Assembly: GCA_943328365.2 (NCBI GenBank)
Contig: CALPZT020000021.1
Location: 1 to 11,032, forward strand
Reading direction: 5' to 3'
DNA: 11,032 nt
From: Bifidobacterium breve
GTDB taxonomy: Bacteria > Actinomycetota > Actinomycetes > S36-B12
In this document: one piece after another, positions 1 to 6,267 of the stretch
How the letters are laid out: the number at the start of each line of letters is the position of its first letter
How positions within the stretch are numbered: position 1 is the first letter of the stretch
The notes under the pieces: model-generated
The model's input: only the letters and a program-made list of their open reading frames with translations
Databases searched by the model: none
Told to the model about the DNA's origin: nothing
Program-made: the position numbers and the translations under genes

Positions 1-2
1 AG

Positions 3-1082
3 CAGCGACACTCCGGTCTGGGCTCCCCGATGCTCGTGTTTCGACTGGCGATCGCTGTCACGGTGTCGTGGCTCATCGCCTTGGCGTTCTCAAGGAGCCC
101 GCTCGCGATCTTCGCGCCGATCACCACCCTGCTCGTTGTGCAGTCGTCTCCGTGGAGCACGCTCGGGCTATCCCTTCAGCGCATCCTCGGCACCGGCATT
201 GGGGTGCTCGCAGCGTCACTGTGGGTCAATCTCGTCGGGCTTACCTGGTGGTCCTTCTTCATCGCGGTGCTGGCCGCGCTCCTGGCTGCGCGCGTGATCC
301 CGTGGTCGGTTGCCGGGCAGATCCAGATTCCGATCGCCGTCGTGTTCGTGCTCGCCATCGGACCGGCATCCATGGGCACGGACCTGTGGCGCGTCCTCGA
401 CGTCATCATCGGCGGGCTCATCGGCCTGCTGGCCGTGTACATCTATCCGCCCCGTCCGCGTACTGAGCCACTTGAGGGAGCGCTTGAGGCCTACCGCGAC
501 GCACTGATCACGGTGCTCCGGCGCATCGGCGATGAGAGCGGCAACTCCGCCGCGACGCTGCCCAATGGCACGAACCACGAGTACATCGATGACAGCCGCG
601 CACTCAGGGTTGTCGCTGAGTCGGGACGTCAGGCTCTCACGAAACTTGCTGACAGTGCCCGCTGGAATCCGCGCGGCCGTTCAGTGCTGCCGCGGCTGCA
701 GTCCGATGCCCTGCGCCTGCGCCGACTCGGCGGCATGGCGGTGCAGATTCGAGGGATCGCCGGTGCCGCGAATCTCCTCTACGACCGCGCAGAGCCTGCG
801 AGGCTGTCGGCGGACGACTTTCGGCGTGTCGTTGCTGCCCTCGCAGAGCTTGCGGCGTCGGCGCTCGGCGAGACCGGTGAGCCGGTCGCGACGGCAGACC
901 CCGCGACTGTGCAGCAGCTCAGCGACCGGCTCGCCGTCCTCATCAGAAATGCGGCCGATGCACTGACACCGCAGGGCGAGGGCCCGGGCAGTTCGCTGGA
1001 GTCGGTGTCGATCCTGGGCCGCCTTGATCATGTCCGGCAGCAGATGATGGTGTTCGCGCTCGCGGCGGAGGATGAGGAGTAG
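3..1082 (+). CDS. FUSC-family / aromatic acid exporter-like membrane protein, 5' partial
   Basis: The reading frame is open from the left edge of the window, so the real start is probably upstream; the first internal ATG is at 30. From that ATG there are 350 residues. The first ~140 are strongly hydrophobic and form about five or six membrane segments, with short charged loops and a YPPRPR-type exit to the cytoplasm. The remaining ~210 residues are soluble, rich in Ala, Arg and Glu, and probably helical. This plan, a half-size membrane bundle followed by a helical cytoplasmic domain, matches the FUSC/ArAE group of putative aromatic-acid exporters; the substrate is unknown. The family call rests on architecture rather than a catalytic motif. 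The gene ends 2 bp before the SRAP gene and contains its ribosome binding site, so the two are likely cotranscribed. Confidence 0.7.
   Translation, partial: QRHSGLGSPMLVFRLAIAVTVSWLIALAFSRSPLAIFAPITTLLVVQSSPWSTLGLSLQRILGTGIGVLAASLWVNLVGLTWWSFFIAVLAALLAARVIPWSVAGQIQIPIAVVFVLAIGPASMGTDLWRVLDVIIGGLIGLLAVYIYPPRPRTEPLEGALEAYRDALITVLRRIGDESGNSAATLPNGTNHEYIDDSRALRVVAESGRQALTKLADSARWNPRGRSVLPRLQSDALRLRRLGGMAVQIRGIAGAANLLYDRAEPARLSADDFRRVVAALAELAASALGETGEPVATADPATVQQLSDRLAVLIRNAADALTPQGEGPGSSLESVSILGRLDHVRQQMMVFALAAEDEE
1074..1079 (+). promoter_or_regulatory. Ribosome binding site of the SRAP gene
   Basis: GAGGAG lies 5 nt before the ATG at 1085, inside the last codons of the preceding membrane-protein gene. 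It fixes the SRAP start and implies coupled translation of the pair. Confidence 0.7.
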
Positions 1083-1084
1083 GC

Positions 1085-1879
1085 ATGTGTGGTCGATACG
1101 CGGCGGCGAAGGATCCCGCGGCCCTGGTGGAGGAGTTCGAGGTGGTGGCGCCGCCGGAGGAGCTGCTCGAGCCCGACTACAACGTCGCACCGACGAAGCG
1201 GGTCTATGTCGTACTCGACAGGGAGCGCGAGGCTGTGACCGAGCGGACGCTCGTCGTGGCCCGCTGGGGGCTTATCCCCTCCTGGGCGAAGGATCCCTCG
1301 ATCGGATCGCGGATGATCAATGCTCGGGCGGAGACAGTGGCTGAGAAGCCGGCTTTCCGGCGAGCCTTTGCGAAGCGGCGGTGCCTCGTTCCCGCTGACG
1401 GCTACTACGAGTGGTACTCGCCCCGCGCGCCCGATGCGCCCGATGCGCCTGATTCGCTGGCGAGCAAGAAGGGCAAGACAGGCAAGCCGCCCAAGCAGCC
1501 CAAGCAGCCCTTCTTCATCCACCCGTCGGACGGATCATCCCTGGCAATGGCCGGGCTCTATGAGTGGTGGCGTGACCCCAGCCGTGCCGACGACGACCCG
1601 CTGGCCTGGCGCCTCACCTGCACCATCCTCACGACCGACGCTGCCGATGAGGTCGGACGGATCCATGACCGGATGCCCATGACGATTGCCCGTGGCGACT
1701 GGGCTGCCTGGCTCGATCCCGGAACGGGTGCGGGTGCGTCTGAGCTCCTGCGACCGGCACTCGGCCCCACGCTCGAGGCGTATCCGGTTTCGGTCGCGGT
1801 CAACAGCGTCCGAAACAACTCACCGGAGCTCATCATGCCGATTGCCGCGGATGACGAGATTCCGGGATCGAACCCTTGA
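1085..1879 (+). CDS. SRAP/YedK-type abasic-site DNA-protein crosslink protein (HMCES family)
   Basis: The protein (264 aa) begins MCGRY, so Cys2 becomes the N-terminal residue after Met removal. In this family that cysteine forms a thiazolidine crosslink with abasic sites in single-stranded DNA and shields them. The other family landmarks are present: Asn79 in the INARAET motif, Glu109 in the YYEW motif and His194 in the IHDRMP motif, corresponding to N75, E105 and H160 of E. coli YedK. The start is fixed by Cys2 and by a ribosome binding site in the upstream gene. An oddity is a low-complexity, Pro/Lys-rich insertion at about residues 113-141, between the YYEW segment and the FFIH strand, built from APD and PKQ repeats; it probably forms a flexible loop. 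An SRAP gene also lies near sigH in M. tuberculosis (Rv3226c). The role is DNA damage tolerance in the cytoplasm. Confidence 0.93.
   Translation: MCGRYAAAKDPAALVEEFEVVAPPEELLEPDYNVAPTKRVYVVLDREREAVTERTLVVARWGLIPSWAKDPSIGSRMINARAETVAEKPAFRRAFAKRRCLVPADGYYEWYSPRAPDAPDAPDSLASKKGKTGKPPKQPKQPFFIHPSDGSSLAMAGLYEWWRDPSRADDDPLAWRLTCTILTTDAADEVGRIHDRMPMTIARGDWAAWLDPGTGAGASELLRPALGPTLEAYPVSVAVNSVRNNSPELIMPIAADDEIPGSNP
1427..1453 (+). repeat. Three tandem 9-bp units (GCGCCCGAT) inside the SRAP gene
   Basis: Units lie at 1427-1435, 1436-1444 and 1445-1453; the third differs by one base (GCGCCTGAT). They are in frame and encode Ala-Pro-Asp three times. A second in-frame pair, CCCAAGCAG at 1490-1498 and 1499-1507, encodes Pro-Lys-Gln twice in the same inserted loop. 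Confidence 0.9.
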
Positions 1880-1920
1880 TCGTGGTCCTCGTCGACGAAT
1901 GATGTCGCGGTCAGCTCCGG

Positions 1921-1946
1921 GGAATGCCAGCGCGGGCCCGGATGTT
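1921..1946 (+). promoter_or_regulatory. Putative SigH/SigR-dependent promoter of sigH
   Basis: GGAAT at 1921-1925 is separated by exactly 18 bp from GTT at 1944-1946. This matches the -35/-10 pattern known for SigR of Streptomyces and SigH of mycobacteria. Transcription would begin around 1953-1956, upstream of sigH, giving the autoregulation that is typical of this sigma factor. The call is inferred from the motif and its position; no other promoter of this type was noticed in the window. Confidence 0.65.
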
Positions 1947-2019
1947 GGCGCGGGTGTGGTTGAGAATCTGACGTCGAGAATGATCGCACTCGACTTCGAT
2001 GCCGAGGCAGCGAGGGGGC

Positions 2020-2025
2020 TAGGCT
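2020..2025 (+). promoter_or_regulatory. Putative leaderless -10 element of sigH (proximal promoter)
   Basis: TAGGCT ends 8 nt before the ATG at 2034, so the predicted transcript start lies within about 2 nt of the start codon. The same hexamer with the same 8-nt spacing precedes the acetyltransferase gene at 9775. No convincing -35 was found. Confidence 0.5.
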
Positions 2026-2033
2026 CACTCGTG

Positions 2034-2636
2034 ATGACGACCACGGAGACAGCGCAGGAGCGGGCTGAGCGCTTCGAGCGTGACGCGATGCCCTTCATGG
2101 ACCAGCTCTACGGCGCCGCGATGCGAATGACGAAGAACCCGACCGATGCCGAGGACCTCGTTCAGGAGACCTACCTCAAGGCGTTCGGTGCCTTCGATTC
2201 GTTCACCGAGGGCACGAACCTGAAGGCCTGGCTGTTCCGGATCCTCACGAACACGTACATCAATATCTATCGCAAGAAGCAGCGGCAGCCCTACCAGTCG
2301 ACAACCGACGAGCTCACCGACGGTCAGTTGCACGAGGCCGAATCGCACACGCCCAGGGGACTGCGCTCCGCGGAGACCGAGGCACTTGATCGACTCGCCG
2401 ATAGCGATGTTGTCGAGGCGCTCGCCGCGATCCCCGAAGATTTCCGCCTCGCCGTCTATCTCGCCGACGTCGAAGGATTTCCGTACAAGGAGATCGCCGA
2501 GATCATGGGAACCCCGGTCGGCACGGTGATGTCGCGGCTGCACAGGGGGCGAAGGCTCCTGCGCGAAAGCCTCGCCGAGTACGCAGTCGAACGCGGATTT
2601 CTTGTTGTCCCGCCGGACGCGGAGGCGCACCCATGA
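2034..2636 (+). CDS. sigH: ECF RNA polymerase sigma factor SigH/SigR (thiol-oxidative and heat stress)
   Basis: This 200-residue ECF sigma factor directs RNA polymerase to redox and heat-stress promoters. Region 2 is at about residues 18-85 (AEDLVQETYLKAF at 39-51, then NLKAWLFRILTNTYIN). Region 4 is at about 130-185, with a helix-turn-helix around GFPYKEIAEIMGTPVGTVMS. These segments are close to the mycobacterial SigH and streptomycete SigR sequences as I remember them, and the length fits. I chose ATG 2034; GTG 2031 is adjacent. In-frame starts at GTG 1956 and ATG 1980 would add 26 or 18 residues. A SigR-type promoter at 1921-1946 suggests autoregulation, and a second, near-leaderless -10 lies at 2020-2025. 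The stop codon overlaps the rsrA start (ATGA), so the sigma factor and its inhibitor are translationally coupled. Confidence 0.95.
   Translation: MTTTETAQERAERFERDAMPFMDQLYGAAMRMTKNPTDAEDLVQETYLKAFGAFDSFTEGTNLKAWLFRILTNTYINIYRKKQRQPYQSTTDELTDGQLHEAESHTPRGLRSAETEALDRLADSDVVEALAAIPEDFRLAVYLADVEGFPYKEIAEIMGTPVGTVMSRLHRGRRLLRESLAEYAVERGFLVVPPDAEAHP
2621..2625 (+). promoter_or_regulatory. Ribosome binding site of rsrA
   Basis: GGAGG within the last codons of sigH lies 7 nt before the rsrA ATG at 2633. A strong site here supports stoichiometric production of the anti-sigma factor. Confidence 0.75.
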
Positions 2637-2902
2637 GTTGCGGTAACCCCCATGCGACCCCATGCACCGAGGTGCTCTCGCTGCTCTACGTCTACATCGA
2701 TGAGGAGATTGACGAGGTGCACCGCATCGAGGTGACCGCGCACCTGGGCGAGTGCCCGCCTTGCGTCGAGCACTTCACCGTGGAGCGCCGAATGAAGGAA
2801 AGGGTCCGGGCGGCCTGCCAGGCCGAGCAGGTTCCAGACCAGGTGCGTTCACGGATCATCGCGCGTATTCAGCAGGTCTCCATCACCTACCGCTACGAGT
2901 AG
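2633..2902 (+). CDS. rsrA: Zinc-dependent redox-sensing anti-sigma factor RsrA/RshA
   Basis: The 89-residue protein is a ZAS-family (zinc-associated anti-sigma) member. It contains the HxxxCxxC signature as His37, Cys41 and Cys44, plus Cys3, His7, Cys11 and Cys62. In Streptomyces RsrA, zinc ligands and redox cysteines occupy the same positions (C3, C11, H37, C41, C44): the reduced, zinc-bound protein holds the sigma factor, and oxidation to a C11-C44 disulfide releases it. The equivalent mechanism is inferred here from conservation of these residues. The ATG overlaps the sigH stop and has a GGAGG site 7 nt upstream, so the start is secure. The protein is cytoplasmic, with no signal peptide or membrane segment. 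Confidence 0.94.
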   Translation: MSCGNPHATPCTEVLSLLYVYIDEEIDEVHRIEVTAHLGECPPCVEHFTVERRMKERVRAACQAEQVPDQVRSRIIARIQQVSITYRYE

Positions 2903-2960
2903 TCCTGCCCGTCGCCGCGAATCCAGCCCGCCGTGGAAGAATGCGGGTTCATCGAGCATC

Positions 2961-2964
2961 GGAG
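2961..2964 (+). promoter_or_regulatory. Ribosome binding site of the carrier-protein gene
   Basis: GGAG lies 6 nt before ATG 2971. It selects this start over upstream in-frame codons that overlap rsrA. The 68-bp gap after rsrA shows no clear promoter or terminator. Confidence 0.65.
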
Positions 2965-2970
2965 AACCCC

Positions 2971-3186
2971 ATGGCCCAGACGATCCGCGCCGAGATGGTT
3001 GCGTCCGTCCACTCCGTCCTCATGGCTGAAGGCGATGCTGTCGTGATCGGCGACACCCTTGTCATCCTCGAGTCGATGAAGATGGAGATCCCGGTCCTGG
3101 CCGAGGAGGCGGGAGTCATCGGCGAGATCAGCGTGGCCGTCGGGGATGTCGTGCGCGAGGGCGACATCATCGCGATCGTCGTCTGA
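2971..3186 (+). CDS. Small biotinyl/lipoyl attachment domain protein (TB7.3-like)
   Basis: The 71-residue protein is a single biotinyl domain. The attachment motif ESMKMEIPV is present, with Lys37 as the expected biotinylation site, flanked by the usual beta-hammerhead glycines (EGD at 20-22, VGD, EGD). M. tuberculosis TB7.3 (Rv3221c), also 71 residues, is a known biotinylated protein in the same place between rshA and pdtaS. No carboxylase subunit is encoded nearby, so the partner enzyme is unknown; it may serve an acyl-CoA or pyruvate carboxylase elsewhere, or act alone. The start is chosen by GGAG 6 nt upstream and by family length. The stop codon lies in the first unit of a 15-bp tandem repeat running into the intergenic region. 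Confidence 0.92.
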   Translation: MAQTIRAEMVASVHSVLMAEGDAVVIGDTLVILESMKMEIPVLAEEAGVIGEISVAVGDVVREGDIIAIVV

Positions 3187-3225
3187 GCGCCTTTTGCCTG
3201 AGCGCCTTTCGTCTGTGCGCCTTTT
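3181..3225 (+). repeat. Three imperfect 15-bp tandem units spanning the carrier-protein stop codon
   Basis: Units are GTCTGAGCGCCTTTT (3181-3195), GCCTGAGCGCCTTTC (3196-3210) and GTCTGTGCGCCTTTT (3211-3225), followed by a degenerate fourth fragment to about 3248. The first unit contains the last codon and the TGA stop; the second retains a TGA in frame and the third has it mutated to TGT. Confidence 0.88.
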
Positions 3226-3263
3226 CGCCTGTGAGTTAGCGCCTTGTTTCACCCATCGCGACC

Positions 3264-3269
3264 TAGGAT
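3264..3269 (+). promoter_or_regulatory. Putative leaderless -10 element of pdtaS
   Basis: TAGGAT is followed by exactly 6 nt and then the GTG start at 3276, which places the predicted transcript start on the first base of the start codon. No Shine-Dalgarno sequence is visible before this GTG. TTGTTT at 3244-3249 is too close (14 bp) to be a convincing -35. Confidence 0.55.
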
Positions 3270-3275
3270 CGGCAT

Positions 3276-4694
3276 GTGGCGATCCTCACCAAATTGGCGG
3301 CCGAGCGGACGGATCTCTCGGAGGCCGACTGCGGTCGGCTCCTTGCGGTAACGAACGAGTGGGCGCTCGTCGCGGACCTTGCGATGAGCGATCTCGTCCT
3401 GTGGCTGCCGACCTGGAATGAGGGCGGCCTTGTGGCCGTGGCCCTCGTTCGGCCCACGACCGCTCCGACGAACGTGCCCGAGGACATCGTTGCCACGTTC
3501 GCCCCGAGGGGCCGCTACCCGGACCTCGACGCTGCGCTCGCCTTCGGGCGCCAGTACGGAACCGGCTACCCCATCCACATCGACGGCCGGGTGATCGGCG
3601 TTGTTGCCCGGCACTCATCCGCGCAGCCGAGGGTTGCCGGGCAGCTTGAGGAGATTTACCTCAAGACGGCCGACGATCTGCTCGCCATGCTTGTCGAGGG
3701 CACCTTTCCCGCCGAGGCCATGATCGAGGAGGCATCCGACTCGCCCCGCGTGGGCGATGGCCTCATCCGGGTCGACAGCGAGGGAATCGTTGCCTATGCA
3801 AGTCCGAACGGGGTGAGCGCGCTACGGCGACTGGGCGTCGCCTCGGACATCGTCGGAACCGACCTCCACGCCCTCATGACCCGGCTCTCGCATCGCCCCG
3901 GCCAGATGGACGAGGCCCTCTCGCTCATCACGAGCAGGCGGGCAGCGGGCCGAGCGGATCTGGAGAACGCAGCGGCCACGGTGCTCGTGCAAGGGATTCC
4001 GCTGCTCCGTCACGGCACGGATGTCGGCGGGTTGCTCCTGCTGCGCGACGTGACTGAGATCAGGCGCCGTGAGCGTGCGCTCATCTCGAAGGATGCGACC
4101 ATTCGGGAGATCCACCATAGGGTGAAGAACAACCTGCAGACGGTGGCGGCGCTGCTACGGCTGCAGGGCCGTCGCGCACTGAGCGTGGAGACTCGGGAGG
4201 CACTGGCCGAGGCACAGTTGCGGGTCGCTGCCATTGCGGTGGTCCACGATGCGCTCTCGCAGCACACGAGCGATATCGTCGCGTTCGACGACATCCTTGA
4301 CCGCATCATCAGTCTCGTGCGGGATCTCGGTCCGGTCTATGCCGACGGCGCACCTCCGCCGAGAATTCTCCGATTGGGAGGCAGCCAACTGTTGCCGAGC
4401 GCCATCGCTACCCCGTTGGCCATGTGCGTCGCGGAGCTCCTCCACAATGCGGTGGAGCACGCGCGTGCGACCGAGATCTCGCTGGTCGTGGAGTCGAGTG
4501 CGGATGCGGTCGTCGTCACGCTCATCGACGACGGGGTGGGCATCCCTGTTGACCTTGATCTGGGAAACGCCGGACTCGGCCTGCAGATCGTCGAATCCCT
4601 CGTGACCGGAGAACTCAGGGGCGATGTGCAGTTACGAAGGGGGGAAGCAGGCGGGACTCATGCTCGGGTCGCGTTGCCGCTGAACCCTGCATGA
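3276..4694 (+). CDS. pdtaS: Two-component sensor histidine kinase PdtaS
   Basis: This 472-residue soluble kinase has no membrane segment. An N-terminal GAF-like sensor domain (~5-145) includes a PTTAPTNVPEDIVATF-type stretch. A PAS-like domain follows (~155-265, starting GDGLIRVDSEGIVAYASPN). Then comes a HisKA_2 segment with EIHHRVKNNLQTVAALLRLQ (278-297); His281 is the likely phosphorylated residue. The C-terminal ATPase domain has its N-box at AELLHNAVEHA (Asn391) and its G1 box at DDGVG (418-422). The order and core sequence match PdtaS of M. tuberculosis (Rv3220c), which phosphorylates the ANTAR-type RNA-binding antiterminator PdtaR. No pdtaR is in this window; it is also unlinked in mycobacteria. 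The start is GTG 3276, preceded by TAGGAT-N6 and no ribosome binding site, so the mRNA is probably leaderless. The gene converges on whiB1 with a 32-bp gap. Confidence 0.94.
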   Translation: MAILTKLAAERTDLSEADCGRLLAVTNEWALVADLAMSDLVLWLPTWNEGGLVAVALVRPTTAPTNVPEDIVATFAPRGRYPDLDAALAFGRQYGTGYPIHIDGRVIGVVARHSSAQPRVAGQLEEIYLKTADDLLAMLVEGTFPAEAMIEEASDSPRVGDGLIRVDSEGIVAYASPNGVSALRRLGVASDIVGTDLHALMTRLSHRPGQMDEALSLITSRRAAGRADLENAAATVLVQGIPLLRHGTDVGGLLLLRDVTEIRRRERALISKDATIREIHHRVKNNLQTVAALLRLQGRRALSVETREALAEAQLRVAAIAVVHDALSQHTSDIVAFDDILDRIISLVRDLGPVYADGAPPPRILRLGGSQLLPSAIATPLAMCVAELLHNAVEHARATEISLVVESSADAVVVTLIDDGVGIPVDLDLGNAGLGLQIVESLVTGELRGDVQLRRGEAGGTHARVALPLNPA

Positions 4695-4726
4695 GCCCCG
4701 GCTGCCGGTGATCTCGAGGTTGGTGA

Positions 4727-4981
4727 TCAGGCGTTGCTTCGGGCTCGCAGGCGAGCGTTGCGACGCTTGAGTGCGCGTCGCTCGTCTTCGCTCAGGCCGC
4801 CCCAGACTCCGGCATCCTGACCAGACTCCAGTGCCCAGCGCAGGCATTCGTCTACCACGCTGCATCGACGGCAGACCGCCTTCGCCTCTTCGATCTGAAC
4901 CAGGGCGGGGCCGGTATTGCCGATCGGGAAGAACAGCTCCGGGTCCTCGTCACGGCAGGCCGCCTCGTGGCGCCAGTCCAT
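4727..4981 (-). CDS. whiB1: WhiB1-type iron-sulfur transcriptional regulator
   Basis: The 84-residue product has the four iron-sulfur ligands Cys9, Cys37, Cys40 and Cys46 (C...CxxCxxxxxC), the GVWGG turn at 58-62, and a basic C-terminal tail (RRALKRRNARLRARS) for DNA binding. The length and all four cysteine positions equal those of mycobacterial WhiB1, and the start MDWRHEAACRDEDPELFFP is characteristic of that branch. WhiB1 holds a nitric-oxide-sensitive [4Fe-4S] cluster and binds region 4 of the primary sigma factor. The frame is open to an ATG at 5041, but I chose 4981 because GGAG lies 9 nt upstream and the length fits; ATG 4996 is a further alternative. The gene has a long upstream region and converges on pdtaS, as in M. 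tuberculosis. Confidence 0.94.
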   Translation of the reverse strand: MDWRHEAACRDEDPELFFPIGNTGPALVQIEEAKAVCRRCSVVDECLRWALESGQDAGVWGGLSEDERRALKRRNARLRARSNA

Positions 4982-5260
4982 GCGTCTCAACTCCATTGGG
5001 GAACGCACCGCAGGTCGTGCGGTGCTCGTGATTGCTTTCACGAAGCCGATCCATCAAGTGTGCTCGCGAGGGATCGCCACGCTCTGCACGGAGGAAGTGA
5101 ATCGACCCGGAAAACAACGGGCATGTATAGGTTCGCAGAGGAACGCCCTGCCCACAAGAGAAATGCGGATATTCTCGCGAATCTGACTGTCGGATAGATC
5201 ACAGTTTGATCACGAAGGGGTCATTGGAGGGTCCGGGGCACCCCCTCAGTTGCGTCCGGG
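4982..5260 (-). promoter_or_regulatory. 279-bp whiB1 upstream control region, no gene seen
   Basis: No credible gene is present. Read on the minus strand, GGAG (4991-4994) is the whiB1 ribosome binding site. TATACA at 5124-5129 is a good -10 hexamer, though the nearest TTG-type -35 (5152-5157) is 22 bp away, which is too far. Further upstream, GTGATC occurs twice 11 bp apart, at 5197-5202 and 5208-5213. The inner copy belongs to a CRP-like half-palindrome, TGTGA-N6-CGACA (5188-5203). A weak hairpin, GAGAA/TTCTC, lies at 5158-5176. GC-rich dyads near 5228-5250 follow the lipid kinase stop but have no T-run. The long leader suggests that whiB1 is controlled by several inputs; this is inference. 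Confidence 0.5.
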
Positions 5261-6187
5261 CTAGACGTACACCTCCAGGGCGCTTGGCACGGACTCGAAG
5301 CTCACCTCGGAAAACAGCCCGATGCTCTCGCCGTCGATTTGCAGTCCGGTGGGAACGGTCATCGTGACCGTGAACGCATCAACGTCGTGCCAGATGACGA
5401 TCGAGCCGCGGTTCGAGCCCGCCCGGGCGTGCATGATCATCCGCCGAGCAGCGAGCAATGTGTTCGTGGTGTCGAGGCTGCGAAGGGCGAAGACATCGAG
5501 GCCGGTGTCGAACGAGGCGTTGGGGCACGGCTCGATCGGCCATTTGCCGAAGTAGGTCCACGGACTGGTGTTCTGGACGATCACGTGGAAGACGCCATCG
5601 ATCGACTCCTGGCCGCCTCGCTTCAAGGACAGCCGAGGGTTCCGACGATCGGTAGTCCAGAAGATCTGACGCAGGACGGTCCCGAGGTATCTCACGGGCG
5701 TCGCGGTATGTCCGGCTCGACGCTGGCGTTCCATCGCGTCGATGACCTCGGCATCGAGACCGATTCCGGCATTGGCGATGAACCATCGGTCACCGGCTCG
5801 GCCCAGGCCGATTCGCCGAGTCCGATCATGACGCACGGCATCGAGGAGGTGGCCGGTTGCCTCGACCGGGTCGGCCGGGAGCCCGAGCGCTCGGGCAAAG
5901 ACGTTTCCGCTGCCGCCTGGGACGGTGGCGAGCCGGGGCAAGTCGGCATGCACCCCATTGGTAAGGAGGCCATTCACCACCTCATGGATGACTCCATCGC
6001 CCCCAAGAGTCACGACGATGTCGAGTCCTTCGGCCCGGGCACGCTCGCCGATCGCGATCCCATGACCCTTGTGAGTCGTGACGGTGACCTCGAGGTCGAG
6101 TTCGTTGGAGAGGGCCTGGACGAGGACATCGGTGACTCTGGGCGAAGTGGTGGTGGCGCGAGGGTTCACGATGAGCAAGCCGCGCAT
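5261..6187 (-). CDS. Diacylglycerol / lipid kinase (LCB5/DagK family)
   Basis: The 308-residue protein has the DAGK catalytic fold. LLIVNPRA opens the protein at residue 4, the nucleotide-binding GGDG is at 62-65 (LGGDGVIHEVVNG), and the second glycine motif, PGGSGNVFARALG, begins at residue 90. A C-terminal beta-domain includes the conserved LQIDGE. Family members phosphorylate diacylglycerol, sphingoid bases or related lipids with ATP at the inner face of the membrane; the actual lipid cannot be read from the sequence. The start, ATG 6187, is preceded by TAGGGT-N6, indicating leaderless transcription. It is divergent from the small membrane protein gene (80 bp apart) and separated from whiB1 by 279 bp. 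I believe a DAGK-like gene also adjoins whiB1 in M. tuberculosis (Rv3218). Confidence 0.9.
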   Translation of the reverse strand: MRGLLIVNPRATTTSPRVTDVLVQALSNELDLEVTVTTHKGHGIAIGERARAEGLDIVVTLGGDGVIHEVVNGLLTNGVHADLPRLATVPGGSGNVFARALGLPADPVEATGHLLDAVRHDRTRRIGLGRAGDRWFIANAGIGLDAEVIDAMERQRRAGHTATPVRYLGTVLRQIFWTTDRRNPRLSLKRGGQESIDGVFHVIVQNTSPWTYFGKWPIEPCPNASFDTGLDVFALRSLDTTNTLLAARRMIMHARAGSNRGSIVIWHDVDAFTVTMTVPTGLQIDGESIGLFSEVSFESVPSALEVYV

Positions 6188-6193
6188 CCTGTC

Positions 6194-6199
6194 ACCCTA
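6194..6199 (-). promoter_or_regulatory. Putative leaderless -10 element of the lipid kinase gene
   Basis: On the minus strand TAGGGT is followed by exactly 6 nt and ATG 6187. Only a poor Shine-Dalgarno-like string is present. The identical hexamer and spacing occur for the divergent gene at 6268. Confidence 0.55.
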
Positions 6200-6255
6200 G
6201 TAGCGGAGCGGCCCGGTTCTGAACCTGAGGTGGGGCGGGGGAGAAGTTCGGGTCG

Positions 6256-6261
6256 TAGGGT
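6256..6261 (+). promoter_or_regulatory. Putative leaderless -10 element of the small membrane protein gene
   Basis: TAGGGT is followed by exactly 6 nt and GTG 6268. AGGG within the hexamer could alternatively act as a ribosome binding site 7 nt from the GTG, so the two readings compete. Confidence 0.5.
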
Positions 6262-6267
6262 GTTGGC

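Noticed and set aside
1686..2033. A much longer N-terminal extension of sigH
   Set aside because: Most of the open frame upstream of about 1950 overlaps the end of the SRAP gene and precedes the predicted promoter. Only the two starts downstream of that promoter are kept as possible isoform starts.
3181..3248. CRISPR-like or regulatory direct repeats after the carrier gene
   Set aside because: Units are contiguous without spacers and are only 15 bp long, so this is a simple tandem repeat.
4698..4708. CCGGC-T-GCCGG dyad between pdtaS and whiB1 as a bidirectional terminator
   Set aside because: Realistic pairing leaves only a 4-bp stem with a 3-nt loop and there is no T-run on either strand.
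4982..5041. WhiB1 with a 20-residue N-terminal extension (ATG 5041)
   Set aside because: ATG 4981 has GGAG 9 nt upstream and gives exactly the family length; the extension has no conserved features that I can see.
5228..5250. GC-rich dyad after the lipid kinase stop as an intrinsic terminator
   Set aside because: The stems are 4-5 bp, alternative pairings compete, and no T-run follows on the minus strand.
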